From Limnohabitans planktonicus II-D5 (GTDB taxonomy: Bacteria; Pseudomonadota; Gammaproteobacteria; Burkholderiales; Burkholderiaceae_C), in NCBI RefSeq assembly GCF_001270065.2, contig NZ_LFYT02000033.1, positions 1-42,354 on the forward strand: a stretch of 42,354 nt of DNA, written 5' to 3'. A model generated the notes under the pieces. That model saw nothing but the letters and a program-made list of their open reading frames with translations, searched no databases and was not told the DNA's origin. The position numbers and the translations under genes were made by a program. Every line of letters starts with the position of its first letter. Within the stretch, counting starts at the first letter, position 1. This document shows positions 33,481 through 41,363 of this stretch, piece after piece.

Positions 33481-33488
33481 TTGTACGA
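33481..33488. promoter_or_regulatory. Putative GntR operator half-site before gudD
   Basis: TTGTACGA lies 29 bp upstream of the gudD start and matches, in inverse orientation, the site at 32645-32655. The other half is degenerate (TGT for CAA). It lies in an 80-bp gap that should hold the gudD promoter. Confidence 0.35.
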
Positions 33489-33516
33489 TGTCTGTTCAAT
33501 AAACAGCCATCTTCCC

Positions 33517-34854
33517 ATGTCCAAGCCTTCCCTCACCCCCGTGATCACCCGCATGCAGGTGATTCCTGTGGCCGGTCACGACGGCATGTTGCTCAACCTC
33601 AGCGGCGCCCACAGCCCTTTTTTCACGCGCAACATCGTCATCCTGACCGACTCGTCCGGGCACACCGGTCTGGGCGAAGTGCCCGGCGGCGAAAAAATCC
33701 GCCAAACCCTGGAAGACGCCCGACCACTCGTTGAAGGCCAGCCGATTGGTCACTACAACGCCGTGCTCAACACCATGCGCCAGCAGTTTGCCGACCGCGA
33801 CAGCGGCGGTCGGGGCCAGCAGACTTTTGACCTGCGCACAACCATCCACGCTGTCACGGCGGTCGAGTCTGCGTTGCTGGATTTGCTGGGCCAGCACCTG
33901 AACGTGCCGGTCTGCGCCCTTTTGGGCGATGGACAGCAGCGCCAGCGGGTGCAGATGCTGGGTTATCTGTTTTATGTGGGCGACCGCCAGCAAACCGATC
34001 TGGCCTACATCAGCGAACCAGATCAGGCCGACGACTGGCTTCGCCTGCGCCACGAAAAAGCCATGACGGCCGAAGCCGTGGTGCGCTTGGCCGAAGCGGC
34101 CCAAGCGCGCTATGGCTTTCAAGACTTCAAACTCAAGGGCGGCGTGCTGCGCGGCGAGGAAGAAGTTGAAGCCGTGGTGGCGCTGCACGAGCGTTTTCCC
34201 AAGGCGCGCATCACGCTCGACCCCAATGGCGGCTGGCTGCTCAAAGACGCGGTCCGCCTCTTGCGCGACCACCGCAGCACCATGGCCTATGCCGAAGACC
34301 CCTGCGGCGCAGAAGGCGTGTTCTCGGGCCGCGAGGTCATGGCCGAGTTCCGCCGCGCCACGGGCTTGCTGACGGCCACCAACATGGTGGCCACAGATTG
34401 GCGAGAGATGGCGCACAGCATTCAGCTGCAGTCGGTCGACATTCCGCTGGCAGACCCGCATTTCTGGACACTGCAAGGCTCGGTGCGCGTGGCCCAGCTG
34501 TGCCAGATGTACGACCTGACCTGGGGTTCGCACTCCAACAACCACTTTGACATTTCACTGGCCATGTTCACCCAATGCGCTGCTGCTGCGCCGGGCAAAG
34601 TCACGGCGATTGACACGCATTGGATCTGGCAAGACGGCCAGTTCCTCACCCATGAGCCGCTGCAAATCAAGGACGGCTATGTGGAGGTGCCCGCAAAACC
34701 CGGCTTGGGCATCGAGCTGGACATGGGCGCGGTGATGAAAGCCCACCAGCTTTACCAGCAACACGGCCTGGGCGCACGCAACGATGCCATTGCCATGCAG
34801 TACCTGATCCCCGGCTGGAATTTCAACAACAAAATGCCTTGCATGGTGCGCTGA
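33517..34854 (+). CDS. gudD: Glucarate dehydratase
   Basis: A 445-residue enolase-superfamily enzyme that dehydrates D-glucarate to 5-dehydro-4-deoxyglucarate. The N-terminus (VIPVAGHDGMLLNLSGAHSP) and the EVPGGEKIRQTLEDA segment are GudD hallmarks. The KxK base motif is FKLKGG, metal ligands are in TLDPNGGW and AYEDPCGAEG, and the second base is the His in SHSNNHFDISL. The length equals that of known GudD. It follows the regulator by 80 bp and is followed by the aldolase after 44 bp. Confidence 0.95.
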   Translation: MSKPSLTPVITRMQVIPVAGHDGMLLNLSGAHSPFFTRNIVILTDSSGHTGLGEVPGGEKIRQTLEDARPLVEGQPIGHYNAVLNTMRQQFADRDSGGRGQQTFDLRTTIHAVTAVESALLDLLGQHLNVPVCALLGDGQQRQRVQMLGYLFYVGDRQQTDLAYISEPDQADDWLRLRHEKAMTAEAVVRLAEAAQARYGFQDFKLKGGVLRGEEEVEAVVALHERFPKARITLDPNGGWLLKDAVRLLRDHRSTMAYAEDPCGAEGVFSGREVMAEFRRATGLLTATNMVATDWREMAHSIQLQSVDIPLADPHFWTLQGSVRVAQLCQMYDLTWGSHSNNHFDISLAMFTQCAAAAPGKVTAIDTHWIWQDGQFLTHEPLQIKDGYVEVPAKPGLGIELDMGAVMKAHQLYQQHGLGARNDAIAMQYLIPGWNFNNKMPCMVR

Positions 34855-34898
34855 AATCATCGCCACCACATACACCACCCCCTTTGAGGAATCACACC

Positions 34899-35663
34899 AT
34901 GGACATGCCCATCAACCATTTCAAACACGCGATCCAATCCGGTCAAAAGCAGATCGGTCTGTGGTCACACCTGTGCAGCAACATCAGCACCGAAATCCTG
35001 GCGCACTGCGGCTTTGACTGGCTGCTGCTGGACATGGAGCACTCGCCCAACGACTTGCCCGAAATCGTGGCGCAATTGCAAGCCATGAAGGGCAGCCCGA
35101 CCACGCCAATAGTGCGCCCACCGTGGAACGACATGGTGACCTTCAAGCGCTTGCTCGATGTCGGGGTGCAAACCCTGTTGGTGCCCTATATCCAGACCGA
35201 AGCAGAAGCCCAACAAGCGGTGTCCTACACCCGCTACCCACCCCACGGTGTGCGCGGTTATGCGGGGGCTCCACGCGCCAGCCACTATGGCCGCGTCAAG
35301 GGCTACGCCCAGCACAGCAGCGACGAAATTTGCGTCTTGCTGCAGGTGGAAACCGTGGAGGGCCTCAAGAACATTGAAGCGATTGCCAACGTGGACGGCG
35401 TGGACGGTGTGTTCATCGGGCCTGGCGATTTGTCGGCGGCACTGGGCCACTTGGGCAACCCCAAGCACCCCGAAGTGCTCAAGGCCATTGACGAGGCAAT
35501 TGCCCGCATCCGCGCCTGCGGCAAAGCGGCTGGCATCTTGACGGGCGACGAAGCCCTGGCCAAACACTATGTGGACCAAGGCTGCCTGTTTGTGGCCGTG
35601 GGGGCTGACCAGAACGTGCTGCGCGACAGTGCCACGGCACTGGCTGGCCGATTCAAATCCTGA
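34899..35663 (+). CDS. garL: HpcH/HpaI-family aldolase, probable 5-dehydro-4-deoxyglucarate aldolase (GarL-like)
   Basis: A 254-residue class II (metal-dependent) aldolase of the HpcH/HpaI family. Visible family features are FDWLLLDMEHSPND, VPYIQTEAEAQQAV, YPPHGVRGY, LLQVETVEG (metal-binding Glu) and VFIGPGDLSAALG (metal-binding Asp). In this setting it should cleave 5-dehydro-4-deoxyglucarate to pyruvate and tartronate semialdehyde. Other family members cleave related 2-oxo acids, so the name leans on context. GAGGA precedes the ATG. It is followed by udh after 14 bp. Confidence 0.88.
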   Translation: MDMPINHFKHAIQSGQKQIGLWSHLCSNISTEILAHCGFDWLLLDMEHSPNDLPEIVAQLQAMKGSPTTPIVRPPWNDMVTFKRLLDVGVQTLLVPYIQTEAEAQQAVSYTRYPPHGVRGYAGAPRASHYGRVKGYAQHSSDEICVLLQVETVEGLKNIEAIANVDGVDGVFIGPGDLSAALGHLGNPKHPEVLKAIDEAIARIRACGKAAGILTGDEALAKHYVDQGCLFVAVGADQNVLRDSATALAGRFKS

Positions 35664-35677
35664 ACAGGGGACAAGAC

Positions 35678-36499
35678 ATGCTGAACACCCCCGCCTCCGC
35701 TATCCGATTTCCCCGCTTGCTGCTCACGGGCGCGGGCGGCAACCTGGGGCAAGTGTTGCGCCCCCGGCTGAAAGCCTATTGCGATGTGCTGCGCGTGAGC
35801 CACCGCCGCGATTTGGGCCTCGCAGCAAAGGGCGAAGAGGTGCACACCGCCTCGCTCGAAGACGCCGATCAAATGCTGGCTTTGCTGGATGACGTGAACG
35901 CCGTGGTGCACATGGGCGGCGTCTCGACCGAGCAGCCCTGGGCGCCGATTTTGGCGGGCAACATCGTGGGCATGGTCAACCTGTACGAAGCCGCACGCCT
36001 GAAGGGCGTTCAGCGCATCGTGTTTGCCAGCTCCAACCATGTGACCGGTTTTTACCGCCAAGATGAAGTCGTCAACACCCGCATGCCACCCAAGCCCGAT
36101 GGCTTTTATGGCCTGTCCAAAGCCTTTGGCGAAGACTTGGCCCAGATGTATTGGGACCGCTGGGGCATCGAAACGGTGAGCCTGCGCATTGGCTCTTCTT
36201 TCGCCGAGCCCAAGGACCGCCGCATGCTGGCCACTTACCTGAGCTACGACGATCTGGAGCGTCTGGTGGTGGCCGCGCTCACCGCCCCCATCGTGGGCCA
36301 CAGCATCATCTACGGCATGTCGGACAACCAAACCACTTGGTGGGACAACACCCATGCCCAGCACATTGGCTACCGGCCCCAGGATTCATCGGACGTGTTC
36401 CGCCCGGCGGTCGAGGCCCGCCAGCAACACATCGACCGGCAAGACCCGGCCGCCATTTACCAAGGCGGTGCGTTCGTCAAGGCCACGCCGCACGGCTGA
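35678..36499 (+). CDS. udh: Uronate dehydrogenase
   Basis: A 273-residue NAD-dependent extended SDR that oxidises D-galacturonate or D-glucuronate at C1 to the aldarolactone. The cofactor motif is LLTGAGGNLG; family markers are VHMGGVSTEQPW, IVFASSNHVTGFY, the catalytic YGLSK, and YGMSDNQTTWWDN. The layout follows known Agrobacterium and Pseudomonas Udh closely. Its presence defines the locus as an oxidative uronate pathway instead of the isomerase (UxaC) route. Confidence 0.93.
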   Translation: MLNTPASAIRFPRLLLTGAGGNLGQVLRPRLKAYCDVLRVSHRRDLGLAAKGEEVHTASLEDADQMLALLDDVNAVVHMGGVSTEQPWAPILAGNIVGMVNLYEAARLKGVQRIVFASSNHVTGFYRQDEVVNTRMPPKPDGFYGLSKAFGEDLAQMYWDRWGIETVSLRIGSSFAEPKDRRMLATYLSYDDLERLVVAALTAPIVGHSIIYGMSDNQTTWWDNTHAQHIGYRPQDSSDVFRPAVEARQQHIDRQDPAAIYQGGAFVKATPHG

Positions 36500-36543
36500 A
36501 GTTTGTGCCGCATGGGGTATCCTCCGGCATGATAAGGAACTCC

Positions 36544-36646
36544 ATGAGCACCCTGCCCCCCCTGCCCTCAATGCCACGATGGATACACCTGCGAAGATGG
36601 CTTTGGCCCCATGCAACTGAAATCCGAATTTGTCAAAAAAGCCTGA
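36544..36646 (+). pseudogene. yjdM: Internally deleted, frameshifted yjdM/phnA remnant
   Basis: An ATG with AAGGA upstream opens MSTLPP; after dropping one C from the run of seven C at 36556-36562 the frame reads CPQCHDGYTCEDG and then directly GFGPMQLKSEFVKKA and stop. The first part is the N-terminal zinc-ribbon half of the YjdM (PhnA) protein and the second is its C-terminal end; about 75 residues that should lie between are missing. The protein is about 110 residues in other bacteria. Both ends are well preserved, so the deletion looks recent or the remnant has stayed under some selection. Confidence 0.7.
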
Positions 36647-36653
36647 TGCAGGC

Positions 36654-36995
36654 ATGAGCGACGACAACCAGATCTACTTGCCCGAGAGCTTCACGGCGCT
36701 GTATGTGCCGCCCGGCAAGATCAAGCCCAGCATCGGTCACCGCGAAATGGCCGAACGCTACGAGCTGTGCGAAGACCTGGCCAACTTGCTGACCGAGCAA
36801 GCGGCCAATATGCAGTTCACGCTGGGCATCACCGAAGAAGTGGTGCTGGAGCAGTGCGAACAGGGCCTGCTGGCCGAGCCCTCGGTGGTCTCGCCCGTGG
36901 AGGCCCGTTGGGTGGTGTGCCGCCTGGCCGAACTGCTGAATTGGCCGATGGCCTCACTGCTGCAAAGCACGCGGCCCGAAGACCCTGCTGCTTGA
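36654..36995 (+). CDS. Small conserved protein of unknown function
   Basis: A 113-residue soluble acidic protein starting MSDDNQIYLPESFTALYVPPG. I recall similar short proteins in Burkholderiales, sometimes labelled ATPase with chaperone activity, but no ATP-binding motif is visible, so I give no function. The ATG at 36654 is preferred over a TTG at 36630 that would overlap the yjdM remnant. No signal peptide or membrane segment is seen. Confidence 0.65.
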   Translation: MSDDNQIYLPESFTALYVPPGKIKPSIGHREMAERYELCEDLANLLTEQAANMQFTLGITEEVVLEQCEQGLLAEPSVVSPVEARWVVCRLAELLNWPMASLLQSTRPEDPAA

Positions 36996-37101
36996 GCTTG
37001 AGCTTGCGTTTGTCGACGCTGAAGCTCCGACGGACAAGGCAAGCAGCAGACCTGTCGCACAAGTCAACCGCCCGGGCGGTGCCAACTGCCAAGATCTGCG
37101 C

Positions 37102-38457
37102 ATGAGCACACCCCAGCACGATTTGCAGCGCATGCTGCACGGCCCGATCCTGTCCACCCTCTTGCGCCTGGCAGCCCCCAACGTGCTGGCCATGGTCATG
37201 ACGGTGCTGGTGGGCATTGCCGAGACCTATTACGTGGGCCGTCTGGGCACGGCACCTTTGGCAGCCATGGCGCTGGTGTTTCCCTTTGCCATGCTCACGC
37301 AGATGATGTCGGCAGGCGCCATGGGCGGCGGGGTGTCGGCCGCCATCAGCAGGGCGCTGGGGGCTTCAGATGTGCCGCGTGCCCAAACCCTGCTGCAACA
37401 CGCCTTGGTGATTGGCCTGGGCGCTGGCATCCTCTACAGCGCCATCTTCCTGATCTGGGGACCGGGCTTTTACCGCTTGCTGGGCGGCAAGGATGCTGTT
37501 TTGAGTGAAGCAGTGCGCTACGCCAGCGTGTTGTTTTCGGGCGCCCTGCTGGTCTGGCTGCTGAACACGCTGGCATCCATCATTCGCGGCACGGGCAATA
37601 TGCGTGTGCCCTCGGTGGGTCTGGTGGCGACGGCGCTGCTGCAAATCGTTCTGGGTGGCGTGTTGTCTTTGGGGGCGGGACCGGTGCCTGCCATGGGCAT
37701 GGTGGGCGTGGCACTGGGGCACATCATCGCCACAGCGGCAGGGGTGGGGTATTTTTTCTGGTATTTGGTCAGCGGCCAGGGACGCCTGACGCTGCGCTGG
37801 CAAGGCTTTGAGATGCAGGCCAGTTTGTTTGCCGACATCCTCAAAGTGGGCGCCACCGCCTGCCTGTCGCCCGTGCAGTCGGTGCTGGCAATTTTGATCT
37901 TCACAGGCATGCTGGCGCAACTGGGCACCGAAGCGCTGGCGGGCTACGGCATTGGCCAGCGGCTTGAATTTTTGCTGATCCCGATTGCCTTTGGCATTGG
38001 CGTGGCCTCGGTGCCCATGGTCGGCATGGCCATGGGGGCTGGCGATGTGGCCCGGGCCCGGCGTGTGACCTGGGTCGCAGGGGGAGTGTCGGCCTTCAAC
38101 CTGGCCCTGATCGGGGCCGTGGTCACCCTCGCGCCGGACCTCTGGGCGCGCCTGTTCACCAGCAACGAAGCCGTGCTCGGCTACGCCCGGCAATATCTGG
38201 TGACCGCCGGCCCGGCCTTTCCCTTCTTTGGCCTGGGCCTGACCTTGTATTTCGCTTCTCAAGGCGCTGGGCAGGTCATCGGCCCCGTGCTGGCGGGCAC
38301 GGTGCGTTTGGTGCTGGTGGCGGGGGCGGGCTATTGGCTGTCACAACACCAAGGCACTGCAGATCGTTTTTATGAATTGATCGCCATCGCGATGGTGCTT
38401 TATGGCCTGGTCACTGCCGCAGCGGTCAAATGGACACCTTGGGGCGCGAAAGCCTGA
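37102..38457 (+). CDS. MATE family efflux transporter
   Basis: A 451-residue multidrug and toxin extrusion-type transporter with 12 hydrophobic segments in two halves. Family features are PNVLAMVMTVLVGIAETYYVG near the start (position of the conserved MATE opening), SAGAMGGGVSAAISRALGA, and the second-half counterpart GIGVASVPMVGMAMGAGD. It should export cationic compounds using a sodium or proton gradient; the substrate is unknown. No close partner regulator is present. Confidence 0.9.
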   Translation: MSTPQHDLQRMLHGPILSTLLRLAAPNVLAMVMTVLVGIAETYYVGRLGTAPLAAMALVFPFAMLTQMMSAGAMGGGVSAAISRALGASDVPRAQTLLQHALVIGLGAGILYSAIFLIWGPGFYRLLGGKDAVLSEAVRYASVLFSGALLVWLLNTLASIIRGTGNMRVPSVGLVATALLQIVLGGVLSLGAGPVPAMGMVGVALGHIIATAAGVGYFFWYLVSGQGRLTLRWQGFEMQASLFADILKVGATACLSPVQSVLAILIFTGMLAQLGTEALAGYGIGQRLEFLLIPIAFGIGVASVPMVGMAMGAGDVARARRVTWVAGGVSAFNLALIGAVVTLAPDLWARLFTSNEAVLGYARQYLVTAGPAFPFFGLGLTLYFASQGAGQVIGPVLAGTVRLVLVAGAGYWLSQHQGTADRFYELIAIAMVLYGLVTAAAVKWTPWGAKA

Positions 38458-38516
38458 GGCCTGGGGGTGGCACCTTTCCACGCATAAAATGTGCGGTTGC
38501 ACAGCAAGGAAGCTCC

Positions 38517-39938
38517 ATGGCACGCACGCTTTACGACAAGATCTGGGACGAACATGTCGTCCACACCGAAGAAGACGGCACCTCCGTTTTGTACATCGAC
38601 CGCCATCTGGTGCACGAAGTCACCAGCCCGCAAGCCTTTGAAGGCCTGCGCCAAGCAGGCCGCAAAGTCTGGCGCATCAGCTCCATCGTGGCCACGGCCG
38701 ACCACAACACCCCCACCACCGGCTGGGAGCTGGGTTACGACGGCATCACCGATCCGATCAGCAAAGAGCAAATCACCACGCTGGATGCCAACATCAAGGA
38801 ATACGGCTCTGCAGCCTTCTTCCCCTTCCTGTCCAAGCGCCAGGGCATCGTGCACGTCATCGGCCCTGAAAACGGCGCCACCCTGCCCGGCATGACCGTG
38901 GTCTGCGGCGACTCGCACACCTCCACCCACGGTGCGTTTGGCGCGCTGGCCCATGGCATCGGCACCTCCGAGGTCGAGCACGTCATGGCCACGCAAACCC
39001 TGTTGGCCAAAAAGGCCAAGAACATGCTGATCAAGGTCGAAGGCACGCTGGCCAAAGGCCTCACCGGCAAAGACATTGTTCTGGCCATCATCGGCAAGAT
39101 CGGCACCGCAGGCGGCACCGGCTACACCATCGAGTTCGCAGGTTCGGCCATCCGGGCTTTGAGCATGGAAGGCCGCATGACGGTTTGCAACATGGCCATC
39201 GAAGGCGGCGCACGCGCCGGCTTGGTGGCGGTGGACGAGAAAACCATCGACTACGTCAAAGGCCGTTTGCTCTCGCCCACGGGCGTCGAGTGGGACCACG
39301 CGGTGGCCTACTGGAAGACCTTGCAATCCGACCCCGGTGCGCACTTTGACGCCGTGGTGGAACTGGACGCCAGCGCCATCGTGCCACAAGTCACCTGGGG
39401 CACCTCCCCCGAAATGGTGCTGGGCATCGACGGCCACACGCCCGACCCCGACAAGGAAAAAGACGACGTCAAGCGCGACGCCATTGAGCGCGCACTGACC
39501 TACATGGGCTTGCAGCCCGGCAAGGCCTTGGCCGACATCACCATCGACAAAGTGTTCATTGGCTCTTGCACCAACAGCCGCATCGAAGACATGCGCGAAG
39601 CCGCCGCCATCGTCAAAAAGCTCGGCCAAAAAGTGGCCAAGAACGTCAAGCTGGCCATGGTCGTGCCGGGTTCGGGCTTGGTCAAAGAACAAGCCGAGCG
39701 TGAAGGCCTGCACGAAATCTTCAAGGCCGCAGGCTTTGAGTGGCGCGAACCCGGTTGCTCCATGTGTCTGGCCATGAACGCCGACCGCTTGGAGCCCGGC
39801 GAGCGCTGTGCCTCCACCAGCAACCGCAACTTCGAAGGCCGTCAGGGCGCGGGTGGCCGCACCCACCTGGTCAGCCCCGCCATGGCCGCCGCTGCGGCGG
39901 TGCACGGCCACTTTGTTGACGTTCGCAAATTCGCTTGA
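38517..39938 (+). CDS. leuC: 3-isopropylmalate dehydratase large subunit
   Basis: A 473-residue aconitase-family enzyme of leucine synthesis that isomerises 2- to 3-isopropylmalate with LeuD. The iron-sulfur cluster cysteines are in IGSCTNSRIEDM and in PGCSMCLAMN. Other family stretches are CGDSHTSTHGAFGALAHGIG and SNRNFEGRQGAGGRTHLVSP. AAGGA lies upstream of the ATG at 38517. The protein looks complete, yet leuD and leuB, which usually follow, are not in the window; an unrelated ATPase gene starts 46 bp after the stop. Confidence 0.96.
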   Translation: MARTLYDKIWDEHVVHTEEDGTSVLYIDRHLVHEVTSPQAFEGLRQAGRKVWRISSIVATADHNTPTTGWELGYDGITDPISKEQITTLDANIKEYGSAAFFPFLSKRQGIVHVIGPENGATLPGMTVVCGDSHTSTHGAFGALAHGIGTSEVEHVMATQTLLAKKAKNMLIKVEGTLAKGLTGKDIVLAIIGKIGTAGGTGYTIEFAGSAIRALSMEGRMTVCNMAIEGGARAGLVAVDEKTIDYVKGRLLSPTGVEWDHAVAYWKTLQSDPGAHFDAVVELDASAIVPQVTWGTSPEMVLGIDGHTPDPDKEKDDVKRDAIERALTYMGLQPGKALADITIDKVFIGSCTNSRIEDMREAAAIVKKLGQKVAKNVKLAMVVPGSGLVKEQAEREGLHEIFKAAGFEWREPGCSMCLAMNADRLEPGERCASTSNRNFEGRQGAGGRTHLVSPAMAAAAAVHGHFVDVRKFA

Positions 39939-39984
39939 GTCACCCGCAGACATCAACCCAACTTATTTCGACAGGGACAAGCAC

Positions 39985-41358
39985 ATGGCATTCGACGACC
40001 AAGCGCGAAAAGAGTTTTACAACGTGCTCAAGGTGGATCACAGCATCAATTTTGCGGACGAAGCCGAACGAGCCAGGTATGTTGAGCATCTGCATGGCAA
40101 CGAAGACGCCATGAACTTGCTGAAAACAGAAATTGAACTGTGTGATGGCCAAGGGGTTTTCTTATTCTCGGGCCAAAGCGGCACAGGAAAAACTACCGAA
40201 CTACTGCGTCTACAACACGCTTTGCGCACAAGCAGTTCGTTCAAAGGGAAGGTGTTTTACACCGATATGACCGAATGGCTCAACCCCACCCAAAAGGTGG
40301 AACTGGCCAGTTTCATGCTTGCACTCACAGCGTCGTGGGTGGATTCGCTGGGCAATGAGCAAGGCCAGCGCTCGGCCTGGGAAAAGCTTTGGTCATTCTT
40401 GAAAAATACCGATGTCACGCTCGAGTCTTTCAGCTTCAGTGCTGGAGCGGCTCAAGTTGAGGCCGATGCAACCGCCATCCAGGTCGGTGCCAACTTTGGC
40501 CCCTTGTCCACCAACATCAAATTGGCTCTTCAGAACGATCAGCAATTTCGCAGCACTCTAGAGGATGCTCTGAAAAAGAACAAGACCGGATTTGTCAAAC
40601 AACTGCATGACTTCGTACGTGAGCTCAAAATTGAGTTGTGCCCTCACCAAGAAAAGTGCGTGCTGCTCATCGACTCTTTAGAAAAGATTGTGGGTGGCGG
40701 AGAAAACACCAAAGAGGTTCTCTCCAGCGTGCTGCAGTTGTTTGAACAACAAAGCAGCGTGTTGCAACTGCCTTTGATGCATGTGGTGTACTCCATTCCG
40801 CCGTTCATCTTGCGGCAAAACAGACAATTGCCTGCGCGCCTGGGCAATGCTGCGGATGTGAGCCTGCCGTCCGTTCATGTTTTCAAGCGCAAGCCATACA
40901 CCGTTGATCGGTCTGAACAAGGGGGCCAAAGCAAGCTGCGCCGCTTGCTGAGCATGCGTTACCCGCCATGGAGTAACTTCTTCACCGAAGATCAAATCAA
41001 CGCCATCATTGAAAACACCGGAGGCGACATTCGCGACTATCTGCGAACCCTTCAACTGTGTCTGCTCAAAGTCAGCCCGGAACAAGCGCGGGTCACCGAG
41101 ACCCACATTCAAACGGCTTTCGACCGCATTCGCCCCAACATGGACCTGCCCGAACAGGAAAAACACTGGCTGGCGCGAGTCAATGACACGCACGAATCGT
41201 GCTTGGGTGAGCACATCGATGTGTACACCCTTGAGTCGTACATCAAGACCAAGCATGTGCTGGCCTACATGAATGGCGAAACTTGGTATGGCGTACACCC
41301 GCTAATCCTTGATCGATTGCCCCGTTTAACAAACGCCGCACAGGGTGTTACGGGCTGA
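39985..41358 (+). CDS. P-loop ATPase of unknown system, partner of the TPR-repeat gene
   Basis: A 457-residue ATPase. Walker A is GQSGTGKT (63-70), in FLFSGQSGTGKTTELLRLQ, and Walker B is VLLID (226-230). An upstream segment with VFYTDMTEW, and later LMHVVYSIPPFIL (sensor-like strand) and NTGGDIRDYLRTLQL (a helix bundle as in Orc1/Cdc6- and STAND-type ATPases), follow the AAA+-like plan. The C-terminal 70 residues could be a winged helix. The ATG at 39985 has AGGG upstream; the longer frame to 39808 lies inside leuC. Base composition is visibly less GC-rich than leuC, suggesting transfer. It is followed after 5 bp by the TPR gene, so the two form one unit. Function unknown; a conflict or defence role is only a guess. 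Confidence 0.8.
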   Translation: MAFDDQARKEFYNVLKVDHSINFADEAERARYVEHLHGNEDAMNLLKTEIELCDGQGVFLFSGQSGTGKTTELLRLQHALRTSSSFKGKVFYTDMTEWLNPTQKVELASFMLALTASWVDSLGNEQGQRSAWEKLWSFLKNTDVTLESFSFSAGAAQVEADATAIQVGANFGPLSTNIKLALQNDQQFRSTLEDALKKNKTGFVKQLHDFVRELKIELCPHQEKCVLLIDSLEKIVGGGENTKEVLSSVLQLFEQQSSVLQLPLMHVVYSIPPFILRQNRQLPARLGNAADVSLPSVHVFKRKPYTVDRSEQGGQSKLRRLLSMRYPPWSNFFTEDQINAIIENTGGDIRDYLRTLQLCLLKVSPEQARVTETHIQTAFDRIRPNMDLPEQEKHWLARVNDTHESCLGEHIDVYTLESYIKTKHVLAYMNGETWYGVHPLILDRLPRLTNAAQGVTG

Positions 41359-41363
41359 ATCCC

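Noticed and set aside
36151..36657. 168-residue frame over the end of udh and the yjdM remnant
   Set aside because: It is out of frame with udh and low in recognisable content; the yjdM reading explains its last part better.
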